Source: Tardiphaga sp. 709
GTDB taxonomy: Bacteria; Pseudomonadota; Alphaproteobacteria; Rhizobiales; Xanthobacteraceae
Assembly (NCBI RefSeq): GCF_032401055.1
Contig: NZ_CP135529.1
Coordinates: forward strand, 3,346,501-3,410,500
Direction of reading: 5' to 3'
Length of the DNA stretch: 64,000 bases
This document shows, piece by piece, positions 27,042-36,336 of the stretch. The number at the start of each line of letters is the position of its first letter. Within the stretch, counting starts at the first letter, position 1. The position numbers and the translations under genes are program-made. The notes under the pieces are model-generated. The model was given only the letters and a program-made list of their open reading frames with translations. It ran no database searches and was not told the origin of the DNA.

Positions 27042-29125
27042 GATACAGCTCCGAGCGACATCACCTCGGCCCCCCGCGCGATCTCCACATGCGACAGCAC
27101 CGGCAGCGTGGGGAACATACGTTCGGTGATCATGCGCACATAGGGGCGGACATCGGGCGGCGCCACCAACACCGCAGTGTCGCCATTGGCAGCCGCCTTG
27201 CGGACCGCAACCGACACGTCATCCGCGAATTGCTCGACCAGCCGCGGATCGGCGTCGAATTCCACGATCTCGCCCTTACCGTCGCGCTTGATGCTCTGAT
27301 GGAAGGCGAGATCCCAGCGATTGCCGAGGCGGAGCACCTTGAGCACGCCGTTGTCGGCGAAATCGCCGCAGATCTGCTGCGCAATGCGCATCCGTACATG
27401 CTCGGCCACATGCTCGGACCGACGCACATGCGGCGCGATCTCGGCGATGGCTTCCAGAATGAGATGCAGATTGCGGATCGAGATACGCTCTGCCAGCAGA
27501 AGCTTGAACACCGCCTGCAGTCCTGAATAGGAAATCTGCGATGGCACCATATCCTCGATCAGCCGCTTGTATTCGGGATCGAGCCGTTCGATCAGTGCGC
27601 GGGTGTCCTTATAGGTAAGAAGCTGGGCCAGATTGTTGCGGACGACCTCGCTGAGATGCGTGAGCAGCACCGAGATGTTGTCCGCGATCTTGAAGCCATC
27701 CTGTTTGACCTCGTCGATAAACGTCTCGGGAACCCACATCGCCTTCATGCCGAAAGCGGGCTCGATCGTCTCGTCACCCGGAACATCGGGCTTCCGGTCG
27801 CCGTCAAACAACACAAGGGACTCGCCAATACGTAATTCGTGATGGGCCACGACGGTGCCGTAGATCTTGATACGATATGACTTCGGTCCGATGGAGAGGT
27901 CGTCGGTCAGCTTGATCTCGGGAATGACGAAGCCATATTGGGCAGCGAAACGCCGCCGAACCTTGGCGACGCGATGCGCAAGTTCACCGTGGGCATTCAG
28001 CATCTGGATCGCCAACTGACTGCCAACGCAGAGCTCGACATCGGAGGTCTTGAGCAATTCCTTGACGGAATCCCTGTTCTCGATCTGCGCTTTTTCCTGA
28101 ACCTGCGCGATACGCGCCTGCTCGACCTTCGCGCGGGCAGCCTGCTGGCGCGGCAGCGTAAAGCTCATGAAGGCCATGGCGCTGCCAAGCAGCGCGAAGG
28201 GCAGGAATGGCAGGCCGGGAAGCAGACCGAGCGCGAACATCATCATCGCGGCAACTGACTGGGCGCGCGGATACTTGCCGAGCTGTTTCAGCACCATCTG
28301 CTCGGCAGAGCCGCGCGTGCCGCCCTTGGAGACGAGCAGGCCGGCCGAGAGCGACACGATCAGCGCGGGGATCTGCGAAACCAGACCGTCACCAACCGAA
28401 AGCTTGGTGAAGACGTCAGCGGCGCGTGACAGCTCCATGCCATGATGAGTGACGCCGATGATGATGCCGCCAAAGATGTTGATGGCAGTGATAATCAGGC
28501 CGGCGATGGCGTCACCGCGCACGAATTTCGAGGCGCCGTCCATGGCACCGAAGAACGAGCTCTCTTCCTCCAGCTCGTGGCGCCGACGCTGCGCTTCCTT
28601 GTCATCGATCAGACCAGCCGACAGGTCGGCGTCGATCGCCATCTGCTTGCCGGGAATGGCGTCAAGCGAAAATCGGGCGCCGACTTCGGCGATACGCGTC
28701 GCACCTTTGGTGATCACCACGAAATTCACGGTGACGAGAATCGCAAAGATGATGAGGCCGATGACGAAGTCGCCACCCATCACGAATTTGGCGAAACCGG
28801 CGACGACGTAGCCCGCGGCGTGCTCTCCCTCACCGCCATGCGACAAGATCACGCGCGTGGTCGCCACGTTCAGCGCCAATCGCAGGATGGTGGCGATCAG
28901 CAGCACGGTGGGAAATGCCGAGAAATCCAGTGGCCGCTGAATCCACAGCGACACCATCAGGATCAACGCGGACAACGCGATCGAGAAGGCCAGGCCGAGG
29001 TCGATCAGGATCGTCGGAACCGGCAGAACCAGCATCACCAGAATGGTGACGATGCCGAATGCAAAGGCGACGTCCGTACCGGCCCGCCGTTCGGCCGGCA
29101 GGGCTGAAATCATTACGTCGGCCAT
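27038..29125 (-). CDS. flhA: Flagellar export gate component FlhA
   Basis: This 695-residue protein has a membrane half of about eight helices (1-320) and a cytoplasmic half that docks chaperone-substrate complexes. The conserved linker region around [20 protein letters not shown] and the charged [19 protein letters not shown] loop mark the FHIPEP family. Length matches other FlhA proteins. It is separated from fliQ by 75 bases and overlaps fliR at its end. All family segments are present and no frameshift is seen. Confidence 0.96.
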   Translation of the reverse strand: MADVMISALPAERRAGTDVAFAFGIVTILVMLVLPVPTILIDLGLAFSIALSALILMVSLWIQRPLDFSAFPTVLLIATILRLALNVATTRVILSHGGEGEHAAGYVVAGFAKFVMGGDFVIGLIIFAILVTVNFVVITKGATRIAEVGARFSLDAIPGKQMAIDADLSAGLIDDKEAQRRRHELEEESSFFGAMDGASKFVRGDAIAGLIITAINIFGGIIIGVTHHGMELSRAADVFTKLSVGDGLVSQIPALIVSLSAGLLVSKGGTRGSAEQMVLKQLGKYPRAQSVAAMMMFALGLLPGLPFLPFALLGSAMAFMSFTLPRQQAARAKVEQARIAQVQEKAQIENRDSVKELLKTSDVELCVGSQLAIQMLNAHGELAHRVAKVRRRFAAQYGFVIPEIKLTDDLSIGPKSYRIKIYGTVVAHHELRIGESLVLFDGDRKPDVPGDETIEPAFGMKAMWVPETFIDEVKQDGFKIADNISVLLTHLSEVVRNNLAQLLTYKDTRALIERLDPEYKRLIEDMVPSQISYSGLQAVFKLLLAERISIRNLHLILEAIAEIAPHVRRSEHVAEHVRMRIAQQICGDFADNGVLKVLRLGNRWDLAFHQSIKRDGKGEIVEFDADPRLVEQFADDVSVAVRKAAANGDTAVLVAPPDVRPYVRMITERMFPTLPVLSHVEIARGAEVMSLGAVS

Positions 29126-29200
29126 GGCAATTCTCGCACGAATATCATGGCCGCACTGTGCAGCGCCGACCTTGCGTGAAGATGGTGGAGACGATGGCGG

Positions 29201-29467
29201 CTAGAAGCCGCGTTCGATCCGGCCGTAGAGCACTTCGGTGAAGGCGAAGATATGGGCTCCCATGAAAGAGCCGGTCACGGCGACCACGATCAACATCACC
29301 ACGATCTTGGGGATGAAGGTCAACGTCATTTCCTGCACCTGGGTCAGTGCTTGCAGGAGGGCAATAGCGATGCCAACGAACATCGCGGCGCCGACCGCCG
29401 GGCCGGCGGCAACGATGATGGTCCAGATCGCCTGCTGGGCGATATCGAGGGCGTCGCGCTCGTTCAT
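29201..29467 (-). CDS. fliQ: Flagellar export gate protein FliQ
   Basis: This 88-residue protein has two hydrophobic helices (AIWTIIVAAGPAVGAAMFVG and FIPKIVVMLIVVAVTGSF) joined by ALLQALTQVQEMTLT, the characteristic FliQ linker. It forms part of the FliPQR export channel. It starts three bases after flgD ends. Length and pattern are typical. Confidence 0.95.
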   Translation of the reverse strand: MNERDALDIAQQAIWTIIVAAGPAVGAAMFVGIAIALLQALTQVQEMTLTFIPKIVVMLIVVAVTGSFMGAHIFAFTEVLYGRIERGF

Positions 29468-29470
29468 GGC

Positions 29471-29881
29471 TCAGCTAATGGTAATGCCGGGCCCGAGCTG
29501 GACCTTCGTGCCGTTTTCGAGCGTGGCAACCGCACCGCCCTGGATGATATAGACTTCCTTGATCTTGCCGGTCGTGCTCGTTCCGCTTTCATCCGTGAAC
29601 GAAGCGGTGCGGCCGATCAACCCTTCTGCTTGGGTGATCGCGCTGGTCGACAGCAGCGTATCGAGCTTTGTATTGGTCTGAACCGCCTGCTCGACGGACG
29701 ACAGCTGCGCAAGCTGACTCATATATTCGGTTGAATCGGTCGGATTGGTGGGATCCTGGTTGCGCATCTGCGCGATCAGAAGCTGCAGGAAGCCGTTGTA
29801 GTCGATCATGTTGGTCGACGACGTCGGCGTCGTCGTCGTGCTTGTGGTGGATTTCGCGGTATCTACGCCGTTGACGATCAT
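29471..29881 (-). CDS. flgD: Hook assembly scaffold FlgD, short form
   Basis: This 136-residue protein carries the FlgD N-terminal core: a Thr/Ser-rich leader, then YNGFLQLLIAQMRNQDP, NPTDSTEYMSQLAQLSSVEQ and a short beta region. The C-terminal fibronectin/tudor-like domains found in enteric FlgD (about 230 residues) are missing, as is usual for rhizobial FlgD. It caps the growing hook. It lies 15 bases after flaF-flbT and 3 before fliQ. Confidence 0.93.
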   Translation of the reverse strand: MIVNGVDTAKSTTSTTTTPTSSTNMIDYNGFLQLLIAQMRNQDPTNPTDSTEYMSQLAQLSSVEQAVQTNTKLDTLLSTSAITQAEGLIGRTASFTDESGTSTTGKIKEVYIIQGGAVATLENGTKVQLGPGITIS

Positions 29882-29896
29882 CTCGCTCTCCCTGGG

Positions 29897-30661
29897 TTAG
29901 GCCACGACCGGCAGCAGCATGTCGGCGCCGCTCAGGATCGCCTGTTCGACTTCGAACAGAGCCCGGATCTTCCGCAACGCCTCGTAGTAACGTTTAGCCT
30001 CGACGAGCTCCTCGATCGCATCGAGGCCCTGCAACAATTCCTTGTTGTCGGCCGCCGCGTAGATCGCGCAGCGCTGATGCCCAAACACCGCGCGCGCCTG
30101 TTCGATATCGCCCGGGCTCATCAACATCAGTTGCACAACGAAATAGAGCTGCCGAAGCGGCGTTGTCGCATCGGCGACCTGCATGACCTGGCTTTCCAGC
30201 AGGAAAGTCACGTCGTTGATCAGTTCCAGCGTCACCTTGCGGTCGACCCGCAAAACTGCGCCGTTAATGTAGATTTTCTCGCCCGATCGCAGCGATATGC
30301 ACATTGGCTTCTTCATGCCAGCAGAATCCCGGATGACGATATTGATCGCAACGAGATCGCTCACGTCCGACAACTGCCCTTCCCGGAGGCGCTCGGCCTC
30401 CTTGATGACCCAGAGACCAATCGAAATCAGCTGCGCTCGCAACTGCTCGGGCAGGCCGTTTCGCGGATTCGACAGATCCTGTATGAAGAAAGTCCAGAGA
30501 TTACGGATATAGAGTAAGGCGTCTGTTTCTTCGGATGAAGCAAGCGCACCGCTCTGGATTTTCTGAAGTAGTTTAATTCCGTGATTCAGCGCTTGTTGTT
30601 CCCTGGATCGCGCCTCGCGGCCGCTATCCTCGATTTCCGCGTCGTAACCTGCCAGTGTCAT
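29897..30661 (-). CDS. flaF-flbT: FlaF-FlbT continuous reading frame (fusion)
   Basis: One uninterrupted 254-codon frame covers two flagellin regulators. Residues 1-115 match FlaF (ALLYIRNLWTFFIQDL, LPEQLRAQLISIGLWV, and a C-terminal DLVAINIVIRDSAG). Residues 116-254 match FlbT (ISLRSGEKIYINGAVLRVDR, TTPLRQLYFVVQLM, EAKRYYEALRKIRALF). FlaF promotes flagellin production and export, and FlbT restrains flagellin mRNA translation in Caulobacter. No stop separates the two. A methionine at 30316 could still start FlbT separately, but no good ribosome binding site precedes it. Either a real fusion or a lost stop codon fits. Confidence 0.85.
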   Translation of the reverse strand: MTLAGYDAEIEDSGREARSREQQALNHGIKLLQKIQSGALASSEETDALLYIRNLWTFFIQDLSNPRNGLPEQLRAQLISIGLWVIKEAERLREGQLSDVSDLVAINIVIRDSAGMKKPMCISLRSGEKIYINGAVLRVDRKVTLELINDVTFLLESQVMQVADATTPLRQLYFVVQLMLMSPGDIEQARAVFGHQRCAIYAAADNKELLQGLDAIEELVEAKRYYEALRKIRALFEVEQAILSGADMLLPVVA

Positions 30662-30701
30662 TTCAATCGATAACCTGTTGCTTCATAGATCAGCCCACCT
30701 A

Positions 30702-31745
30702 TCAGAGATAATTGAGGATGCTGAGGTTCTGAATTTGCGCGGTCAGCGCATGCGACATCTCCAACTGATTTTTCAGAGAGTTGACCCGGACGGATGCCTC
30801 TTCCGGATCGACCACTTCCATCGCGTTGATCTGCTTGTTGACGATGTCGGTCTGCACCTTGAGACGACTGGTTGCATTTGTTGTCTGTTCCTGCGCGGTG
30901 CCGAGGCGTGCACCGACACTCGCAAGGTCGGACACCGAACCGCCGACGAGCAGCAGCGCCTTGTCTGTAACGGCCTGGAACGCGCTCTGATTCAGAGTTT
31001 CCAGACCAAGCCCGCTGAGCATCGTGTAGGCCATCGCCAGGTTGCGGAATGCCTTGTCATTGGCGCTGGCGGAGGAATCGACGGTTTGTGTCGTAGAGAT
31101 GCGACTGCGCATGACCTGATCGGATGCCGAAGACCAGTTCGTTCCCCAGGCCGGATCGTCGAATTCGGTCGCAAACGCATTGTCGAGGAAGTTATTCATG
31201 GCGGCGGGGGTGATATTTACGGCAGCCACGTCACCGGGCGGAAAACCAAAAGCGGCAGTAAAAGCCGCATCGATCGCCGTCTTGCTGGCCGAACCGGTCT
31301 GATAAGGCGTCATCGGCTGTTGTGCCGTATTGATGCCGGCGAACAGATACTGTCCGTCCATCGACACATTGAGCGTCGTGAGAAGCGACTGGAGGTTCGA
31401 CGCTGCTGGCTGCGCGATGATGACGCCGCCATTTGCCGAATTGCGCGCCGCCAGCAGATCTTTCTGGAAGGACTGTGCCGTCTCGATCAATTGCGAAACA
31501 CGCTCCTGCGTGACGTCCAGGCGGGCACTCACGAGCGCATTGGTATCGACGATCTTCTCCATATCGAGAAGCTCCGCACGCAGGGTCACGTCGCGACCCG
31601 TGAGTGCACCCAGGCTCCCCCCGACGTCAGCGAGCCTTCCTGTCGTCGCCTCCTTGGTGGCCTTTGAGATCGCCACCTGGCTTTTCGACGCGGAGATGCG
31701 CAGGGTGGTCGAGATCGAGTTCGATGAAATGAAATTTGTAGCCAT
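30702..31745 (-). CDS. flgL: Hook-filament junction protein FlgL
   Basis: This 347-residue flagellin-like protein has the conserved N-terminal helix (SNSISTTLRISASKSQVAIS), the middle QYLFAGINTAQQP and a C-terminal helix ending QIQNLSILNYL. It is the second junction protein between hook and filament. It starts five bases after flgK. FlgK and FlgL are exported with a chaperone, for which the FlgN-like gene at 24867 is a candidate. Confidence 0.93.
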   Translation of the reverse strand: MATNFISSNSISTTLRISASKSQVAISKATKEATTGRLADVGGSLGALTGRDVTLRAELLDMEKIVDTNALVSARLDVTQERVSQLIETAQSFQKDLLAARNSANGGVIIAQPAASNLQSLLTTLNVSMDGQYLFAGINTAQQPMTPYQTGSASKTAIDAAFTAAFGFPPGDVAAVNITPAAMNNFLDNAFATEFDDPAWGTNWSSASDQVMRSRISTTQTVDSSASANDKAFRNLAMAYTMLSGLGLETLNQSAFQAVTDKALLLVGGSVSDLASVGARLGTAQEQTTNATSRLKVQTDIVNKQINAMEVVDPEEASVRVNSLKNQLEMSHALTAQIQNLSILNYL

Positions 31746-31750
31746 ATCGA

Positions 31751-33220
31751 TTACCCCACCGCCATCAGAAGTTCTTTCAGCATGTCGTCAATCGTTGAGA
31801 TCAGCTTCGACGATGCCGAGAAAGTGCGTTCGACCTGCAACATGAAGGTCATCTCATCATCCATGTTGACGCCATTGACGTTCGACAACGCATCGGCGCT
31901 GCGCTCCAGGAGCGTCTGGCTATAGGTGGCGTCGTCGCCCACGCTCTTGCGCTGCGATTCCAGCCAGCTCACCGAGGAGCCGGCAAAGTCGATGAGGCTG
32001 CCGCTAGGCTTGCCGAGCGCGGCCGGATCATAGGCTCGGGATGCCGCCATGCCATCGACGAGGCCCTGAATGCGAGCGAAGAAGCCTGCTTGGCCTCCGG
32101 CATTGTAAACGTAGTTGGCGCCATTGATGCCACCGTCGCGAATCAGGCTCGGATTGCCACCCAGCGCCTGATCGACCAGATTGGTGACCTTGATCGTGCC
32201 GGCGAGCCCGACGTTGATCACGCCCGCGGTTGGCATTCCGGGTCCACCGGCATAGGTGAAGAGGCCGGTTTGGTCTGGTCCAACGGCAGCGCTCTGATCC
32301 TTCTCGGAAAAAATCTCGATCACGGCGCGCGCAACTTCGTCGAGCTGATTCTGATAGGTCACCATCTTGTCGTCGCGAAGCGTCGCGAGACCAGCGAGCT
32401 TGCCGGAGCCGATCGGCATGATCGCGTTAGCGCCGGTAACGGGAACGCCATCGATGACCACAGCGTTACCCGTTGTGGCGGCCGTGTAGGAATTTGTCGG
32501 AGCAAAGGTTACGGAGCGAGCGGTACGCTCGAACAACGTGACCCCCGAATCCGTATAGACAACCATGTCATTGTTTGCGCGGGTGGCAAACGTGATCCCG
32601 ACCTCCTGGGACAGCTTCGACAGAATACTATCGCGCGTATCGAGGTAGTCGGTGACGTCGGAGCCGGAGATCGTTCCCTTGATGATCGCCGTATTGACCG
32701 TCTCGAATTGTGCCAGAAGCTGATTGATATTCCCGACCGACGTCGCCATTTCGGCGTCGGCATCCGCGCGAACAGTCTGCACGGTGTTGGTCGAATCGTT
32801 TAGCGATGCTGCAACATTTTTGGCTGCCGTGACGGCGGAATTCGCGAACGTCACGTTATCCGGCGCCGATGCATATTGCTGCAGGGCGCTTTTCAGCTTG
32901 GCCAGTTGCGCCGCGGCAGACTGATCGAGCTCGGGGTCGTCGATGGTGACGGCCGCAACCTTCTGCAGACCGTTATAAAGAGCATCCTGCTGTGCGGTGT
33001 TTGATACCGCCTTGACGACATTGTTGAACAAGCCGGCGCTGGCGGCCCGCTGAATACCACTGACATAGACACCGCTGCCCGGCTGGGAAACGATCAGAGC
33101 ATTCTTGCGGGAGTAGCCGTCCTGATGCAGGCCGGCGACGTTGCGCGAGATGACGGAAGACTGGACGCCCGACGCCATAAGCGACGAGCGGGCCGAATTG
33201 AGTGCGACCGTAAGTGACAT
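31751..33220 (-). CDS. flgK: Hook-associated protein FlgK
   Basis: This 489-residue protein has the flagellar rod/hook N-terminal motif (LNSARSSLMASGVQSSVIS with NVAGLHQDGYSRK) and the C-terminal FlgK/flagellin-type helix (NVNGVNMDDEMTFMLQVERT). The central domain is variable. It is the first junction protein on the hook. It lies 32 bases after flgE and 5 before flgL, so it is co-transcribed with both. Confidence 0.95.
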   Translation of the reverse strand: MSLTVALNSARSSLMASGVQSSVISRNVAGLHQDGYSRKNALIVSQPGSGVYVSGIQRAASAGLFNNVVKAVSNTAQQDALYNGLQKVAAVTIDDPELDQSAAAQLAKLKSALQQYASAPDNVTFANSAVTAAKNVAASLNDSTNTVQTVRADADAEMATSVGNINQLLAQFETVNTAIIKGTISGSDVTDYLDTRDSILSKLSQEVGITFATRANNDMVVYTDSGVTLFERTARSVTFAPTNSYTAATTGNAVVIDGVPVTGANAIMPIGSGKLAGLATLRDDKMVTYQNQLDEVARAVIEIFSEKDQSAAVGPDQTGLFTYAGGPGMPTAGVINVGLAGTIKVTNLVDQALGGNPSLIRDGGINGANYVYNAGGQAGFFARIQGLVDGMAASRAYDPAALGKPSGSLIDFAGSSVSWLESQRKSVGDDATYSQTLLERSADALSNVNGVNMDDEMTFMLQVERTFSASSKLISTIDDMLKELLMAVG

Positions 33221-33252
33221 TGGGAACTCCCGTCAGTGATCCGCGCTGTGCG

Positions 33253-34503
33253 CTAGCGCTTCAGGTTGACGAGTACGTCGAGCAGGTCAGCGCCGGTCTG
33301 GAACACCTTGGAATTCGCGGTGTAGCCACGCTGCGACTCGATCATCGCCGTGAGCTCGTTGGCCAGATCGACGTTGGATGCTTCGAGCGCCTCCGGCTTG
33401 ATGGTGCCGAGGCCGCTATTGCCCGCGAAATCGACCTGGATGTTGCCGGAATTGGTGCTGATCGAATAGACGTTCCCGACTTCGGGCGAGAGATTGTCGG
33501 GGCTTGGCACCGTCGCCAGCGGGATCTTGTAGCTCGCGATTCGCGTGCCATCGTCGAAGATCGAATACATGGTGCCGTCCGAGCTGACTTCGACACGGTC
33601 GAGCGCGCTCGGCGCGTTGCCGTTGGTCGTGGCCTTGAACTGGAATTCGTCCGCGACCTGCGTCATACTCGACATATCGAAAGTGACCGGCGAGCCGCCC
33701 GGGATTGTGAAGTTCATAGAAGTCGGGCTCGCGGCAGCGAGACGACCCTTGCCGGTGGCGCTGACGTCGAAGGTAAATGTCGTGGTGGCGCCTAGCTGCG
33801 ACCCGGCTGCATAGGGGAAGCCGCCGCCTGCTGCCGCGCCTGCGCTGTTGTAGATCTGCACATCCCATGTATTGGCGGCTGTCTTGAACATGTACATGTC
33901 AAGTTTCACCGCATTTCCAATATTATCGTAGGTGATGACCGACGTTTTCGACGTAAAGTTCGGCGGTCCGGCGCTGATCGCAGCATTGGAATCCAGGTTG
34001 GCGCTACTGATGCCCGCCTGGGTCGTCGGATTTCCAAGCAAGGACTGCTGCGCGATGTTCACGACCTCGAGATTGCCGAGGCCGTTGGCAACGACGTTCG
34101 GCTGGGCGCCATTCTTGATGTTGTAGCCCATCAGATAGTAGCCACCGGTATTGTAGAGATTGCCCTGGCCATCCGGAACGAAAGAGCCAGCGCGCGTGAG
34201 GTAAGGCGTGCCTCCTGCGTCGCTGACGACGAAAAATCCGTTGCCCTGGATCGCCAAATCGGTTGCGGACGTCGTGTAGTTCATCGTTCCGGGATCAGAG
34301 ATCGCATAACGAACCTGCGTCTCGACGCTGCCGGAATTGTAGTTTCCGGTTCCGCTGCGAAGGATAAGGGAGGAGAATTCCGTCGAGGCGCGCTTGTAGC
34401 CCGTGGTATTCACGTTCGCGATATTGTCAGCGACCGTTGCCAGCTTGTTCGATTGCGCGTTCATGCCGGAGCCGCCTGTGCGCATCACCCCATACAGACT
34501 CAT
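33253..34503 (-). CDS. flgE: Flagellar hook protein FlgE
   Basis: This 416-residue protein builds the hook. It has the rod/hook N-terminal signature (NKLATVADNIANVNTTGYKR), the middle FVVSDAGGTPYLTRAGSF, and the C-terminal signature (SNVDLANELTAMIESQRGYT with SKVFQTGADLLDVLVNL). Length is typical for Rhizobiales. It follows the lytic transglycosylase by 74 bases, which may carry a promoter starting the flgE-flgK-flgL group. Confidence 0.95.
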   Translation of the reverse strand: MSLYGVMRTGGSGMNAQSNKLATVADNIANVNTTGYKRASTEFSSLILRSGTGNYNSGSVETQVRYAISDPGTMNYTTSATDLAIQGNGFFVVSDAGGTPYLTRAGSFVPDGQGNLYNTGGYYLMGYNIKNGAQPNVVANGLGNLEVVNIAQQSLLGNPTTQAGISSANLDSNAAISAGPPNFTSKTSVITYDNIGNAVKLDMYMFKTAANTWDVQIYNSAGAAAGGGFPYAAGSQLGATTTFTFDVSATGKGRLAAASPTSMNFTIPGGSPVTFDMSSMTQVADEFQFKATTNGNAPSALDRVEVSSDGTMYSIFDDGTRIASYKIPLATVPSPDNLSPEVGNVYSISTNSGNIQVDFAGNSGLGTIKPEALEASNVDLANELTAMIESQRGYTANSKVFQTGADLLDVLVNLKR

Positions 34504-34577
34504 CGATTATCCTCCGTTTCACGTGTGAAGTATTAGAATTGAAGTTGCTTGTGTGAGGCTGGCGGTTATCCACAGGG

Positions 34578-35186
34578 TCATCGTGACGCAGTGCGTTCCG
34601 CGCAGAAGTCGCGTGCCTTGCTTGTCCATGACCCGAATCCGCTCGCGACAAGACTGCCGATAACGCTGCAGATGTAGCGTTTCTGGCCGACAATATTGGT
34701 CGGCCCGGCATTGTAGCGCGCGACGGCCATCGTCCAGTTGCCCTCGCGCTCACGCAAATCTTTCAGAAATCGTGCGGCGTAGTCGACATTGCGTGCCGGA
34801 TCGAACATCGCTTCCACACTGGGAAATTTCTCGCCGTGATAGCGGTGATTGATCTGCATGCAGCCGAGGTCGACTAATTTGGCGCCCTTGCTTTTCTCCT
34901 CGGCGAAGCGCGCAACGGCATTGCGCAGATCGGTGGCCAGCACCGTCCTGCCATCAACATTGAGCGCATAGGGATTCAGCACGCCCTTGCGCCCGGTCTC
35001 GCTGAGACCGACCGCAAAGAGAACGCCGAGTGGCACGTTGTGACGGCGTGCCGCGCGCGCCATCTCCCGTTCGCACGGCCCCTCGGCGCGTGCGTCCGTT
35101 ACAGCGCTAGATATAAACAGTGCTGCTGCGAACCCGATTGCTATTCTGGTCCTGCTGCCGTTCTGACGGCCTTGGCGATTGCTCAT
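34578..35186 (-). CDS. Flagellar lytic transglycosylase (SltF-like)
   Basis: This 202-residue exported enzyme has a hydrophobic signal segment (IAIGFAAALFISSAVTDARA, residues 15-34) and an SLT domain. The catalytic glutamate is E63 in GLSETG; conserved GCMQINHRYH (109-118) and AVARYNAGP (154-162) follow. It should open peptidoglycan for the rod, replacing the muramidase domain missing from FlgJ, as SltF does in Rhodobacter. ATG 35186 is preceded by AGGA. It overlaps the 3' end of fliK by 80 bases in another frame, a long overlap for this array. Confidence 0.88.
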   Translation of the reverse strand: MSNRQGRQNGSRTRIAIGFAAALFISSAVTDARAEGPCEREMARAARRHNVPLGVLFAVGLSETGRKGVLNPYALNVDGRTVLATDLRNAVARFAEEKSKGAKLVDLGCMQINHRYHGEKFPSVEAMFDPARNVDYAARFLKDLREREGNWTMAVARYNAGPTNIVGQKRYICSVIGSLVASGFGSWTSKARDFCAERTASR

Positions 35187-36336
35187 GATCCTGCCTGTTA
35201 TGCCGTGCGCCGCTCTGCGCATCACCGGACGACCGCCCCGAAGAACCACCGTCCGCCTGCGATCCGCCTGACGACGGCAGCGAAGAACGTTGATCGGACG
35301 GCGCTTGTTGTTGCTGTTGCTGCTGCCCGTTGTTCAGATTTGCGTCGGGGGTGCGGGTATGATCGATCGCCGCGATGTCGAACGTGTAGCCAGCCGACTG
35401 CATGGCGTCGGTGAGCGCGCCGCGTTCCTGCCGCAGCATTTGGGTGGTTTCGTAGCGATCCGCAGTGAGATGAATCTCCACGGAATCGCCGGCAAGCCGC
35501 ATCTTCACGGTGACAGAACCGAGATTGGGCGGATCGAGTTCGAGCGTCATCATACGCACCGGCCGGCTATCCGCAGCTTTGTGCGCTTCGAGCCCCGGCG
35601 CGTCGGCCGCGCGAGCCCCTTCAGGCGATGCGACGGCCGACAGATCAGTCGCCATCCGATCGACGATCTTTTGCAACGTCGTCACCTGTTGCACCGGTTC
35701 GAAATGCGTCTCTTGTTCACGAACGACCGCCTTGGCGGCTGGAAGCGGCTTGGTATCCGTCGTCTCGACCGTCAGCGTGAAACGTTGCGTAGTAGCCGCA
35801 TCGGCGTCAGGCACGTCGGCCGTTGTGGCCTGAATGAGCTTCGCGGGATCGCGCGGAACATCATCGGTCTTCACGTCCGGTACCGAGATGCGAGACGCCG
35901 CCTTGCCGTCGCTTGGCAAAGGTGAGTGTGCGTGATCGAGCTTGGCCATTACCGCGCTGAGCGCGGGGTCCGGTCCGCGCCAGGGGGCAGATTTTGTCGC
36001 CCCCTCGTCGCCCTCCGTGGCCTTTGCATCGTCATCATCGGCTTGATCATCGCTGACGTTTGGCTTTTGCGCGACTTCACCCGTCAATTCCGCAAGAACG
36101 GATGCCGCGTCGAGCACCGGCTTTGCATCAACGATTTTCGCGTCATCAGCTGTCTTGGGAACATGCGGCGTGACTGTTTTGCTCTCTTTTGAGACCAGCC
36201 GGAGCTGCTCGCGAAAATGATCGGCCTTCTCCTTGCCGTCCTTGGCATGGGCACCGCCGTTGAATCCGCCTTTCGCTCCAGCCTTTCCGGCCGCTGTCTG
36301 GCGAAGGGCTGCCATCAGGAGATCGGCATTGTTCAT
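35107..36336 (-). CDS. fliK: Flagellar hook-length control protein (FliK/MotD)
   Basis: This 409-residue protein has a long polar, Asp/Lys-rich N-terminal ruler part and a conserved FliK C-terminal core (about 255-330). The core contains LELDPPNLGSVTVKMRLAG, VEIHLTADRYETTQMLR and LTDAMQSAGYTFDI. After it comes a low-complexity tail with seven glutamines in a row and many Ser/Gly. In Sinorhizobium the equivalent gene was first called motD. Its start overlaps the motC stop (ATGA), and its end overlaps the lytic transglycosylase gene. Confidence 0.88.
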   Translation of the reverse strand: MNNADLLMAALRQTAAGKAGAKGGFNGGAHAKDGKEKADHFREQLRLVSKESKTVTPHVPKTADDAKIVDAKPVLDAASVLAELTGEVAQKPNVSDDQADDDDAKATEGDEGATKSAPWRGPDPALSAVMAKLDHAHSPLPSDGKAASRISVPDVKTDDVPRDPAKLIQATTADVPDADAATTQRFTLTVETTDTKPLPAAKAVVREQETHFEPVQQVTTLQKIVDRMATDLSAVASPEGARAADAPGLEAHKAADSRPVRMMTLELDPPNLGSVTVKMRLAGDSVEIHLTADRYETTQMLRQERGALTDAMQSAGYTFDIAAIDHTRTPDANLNNGQQQQQQQAPSDQRSSLPSSGGSQADGGSSGRSSGDAQSGARHNRQDHEQSPRPSERQQDQNSNRVRSSTVYI

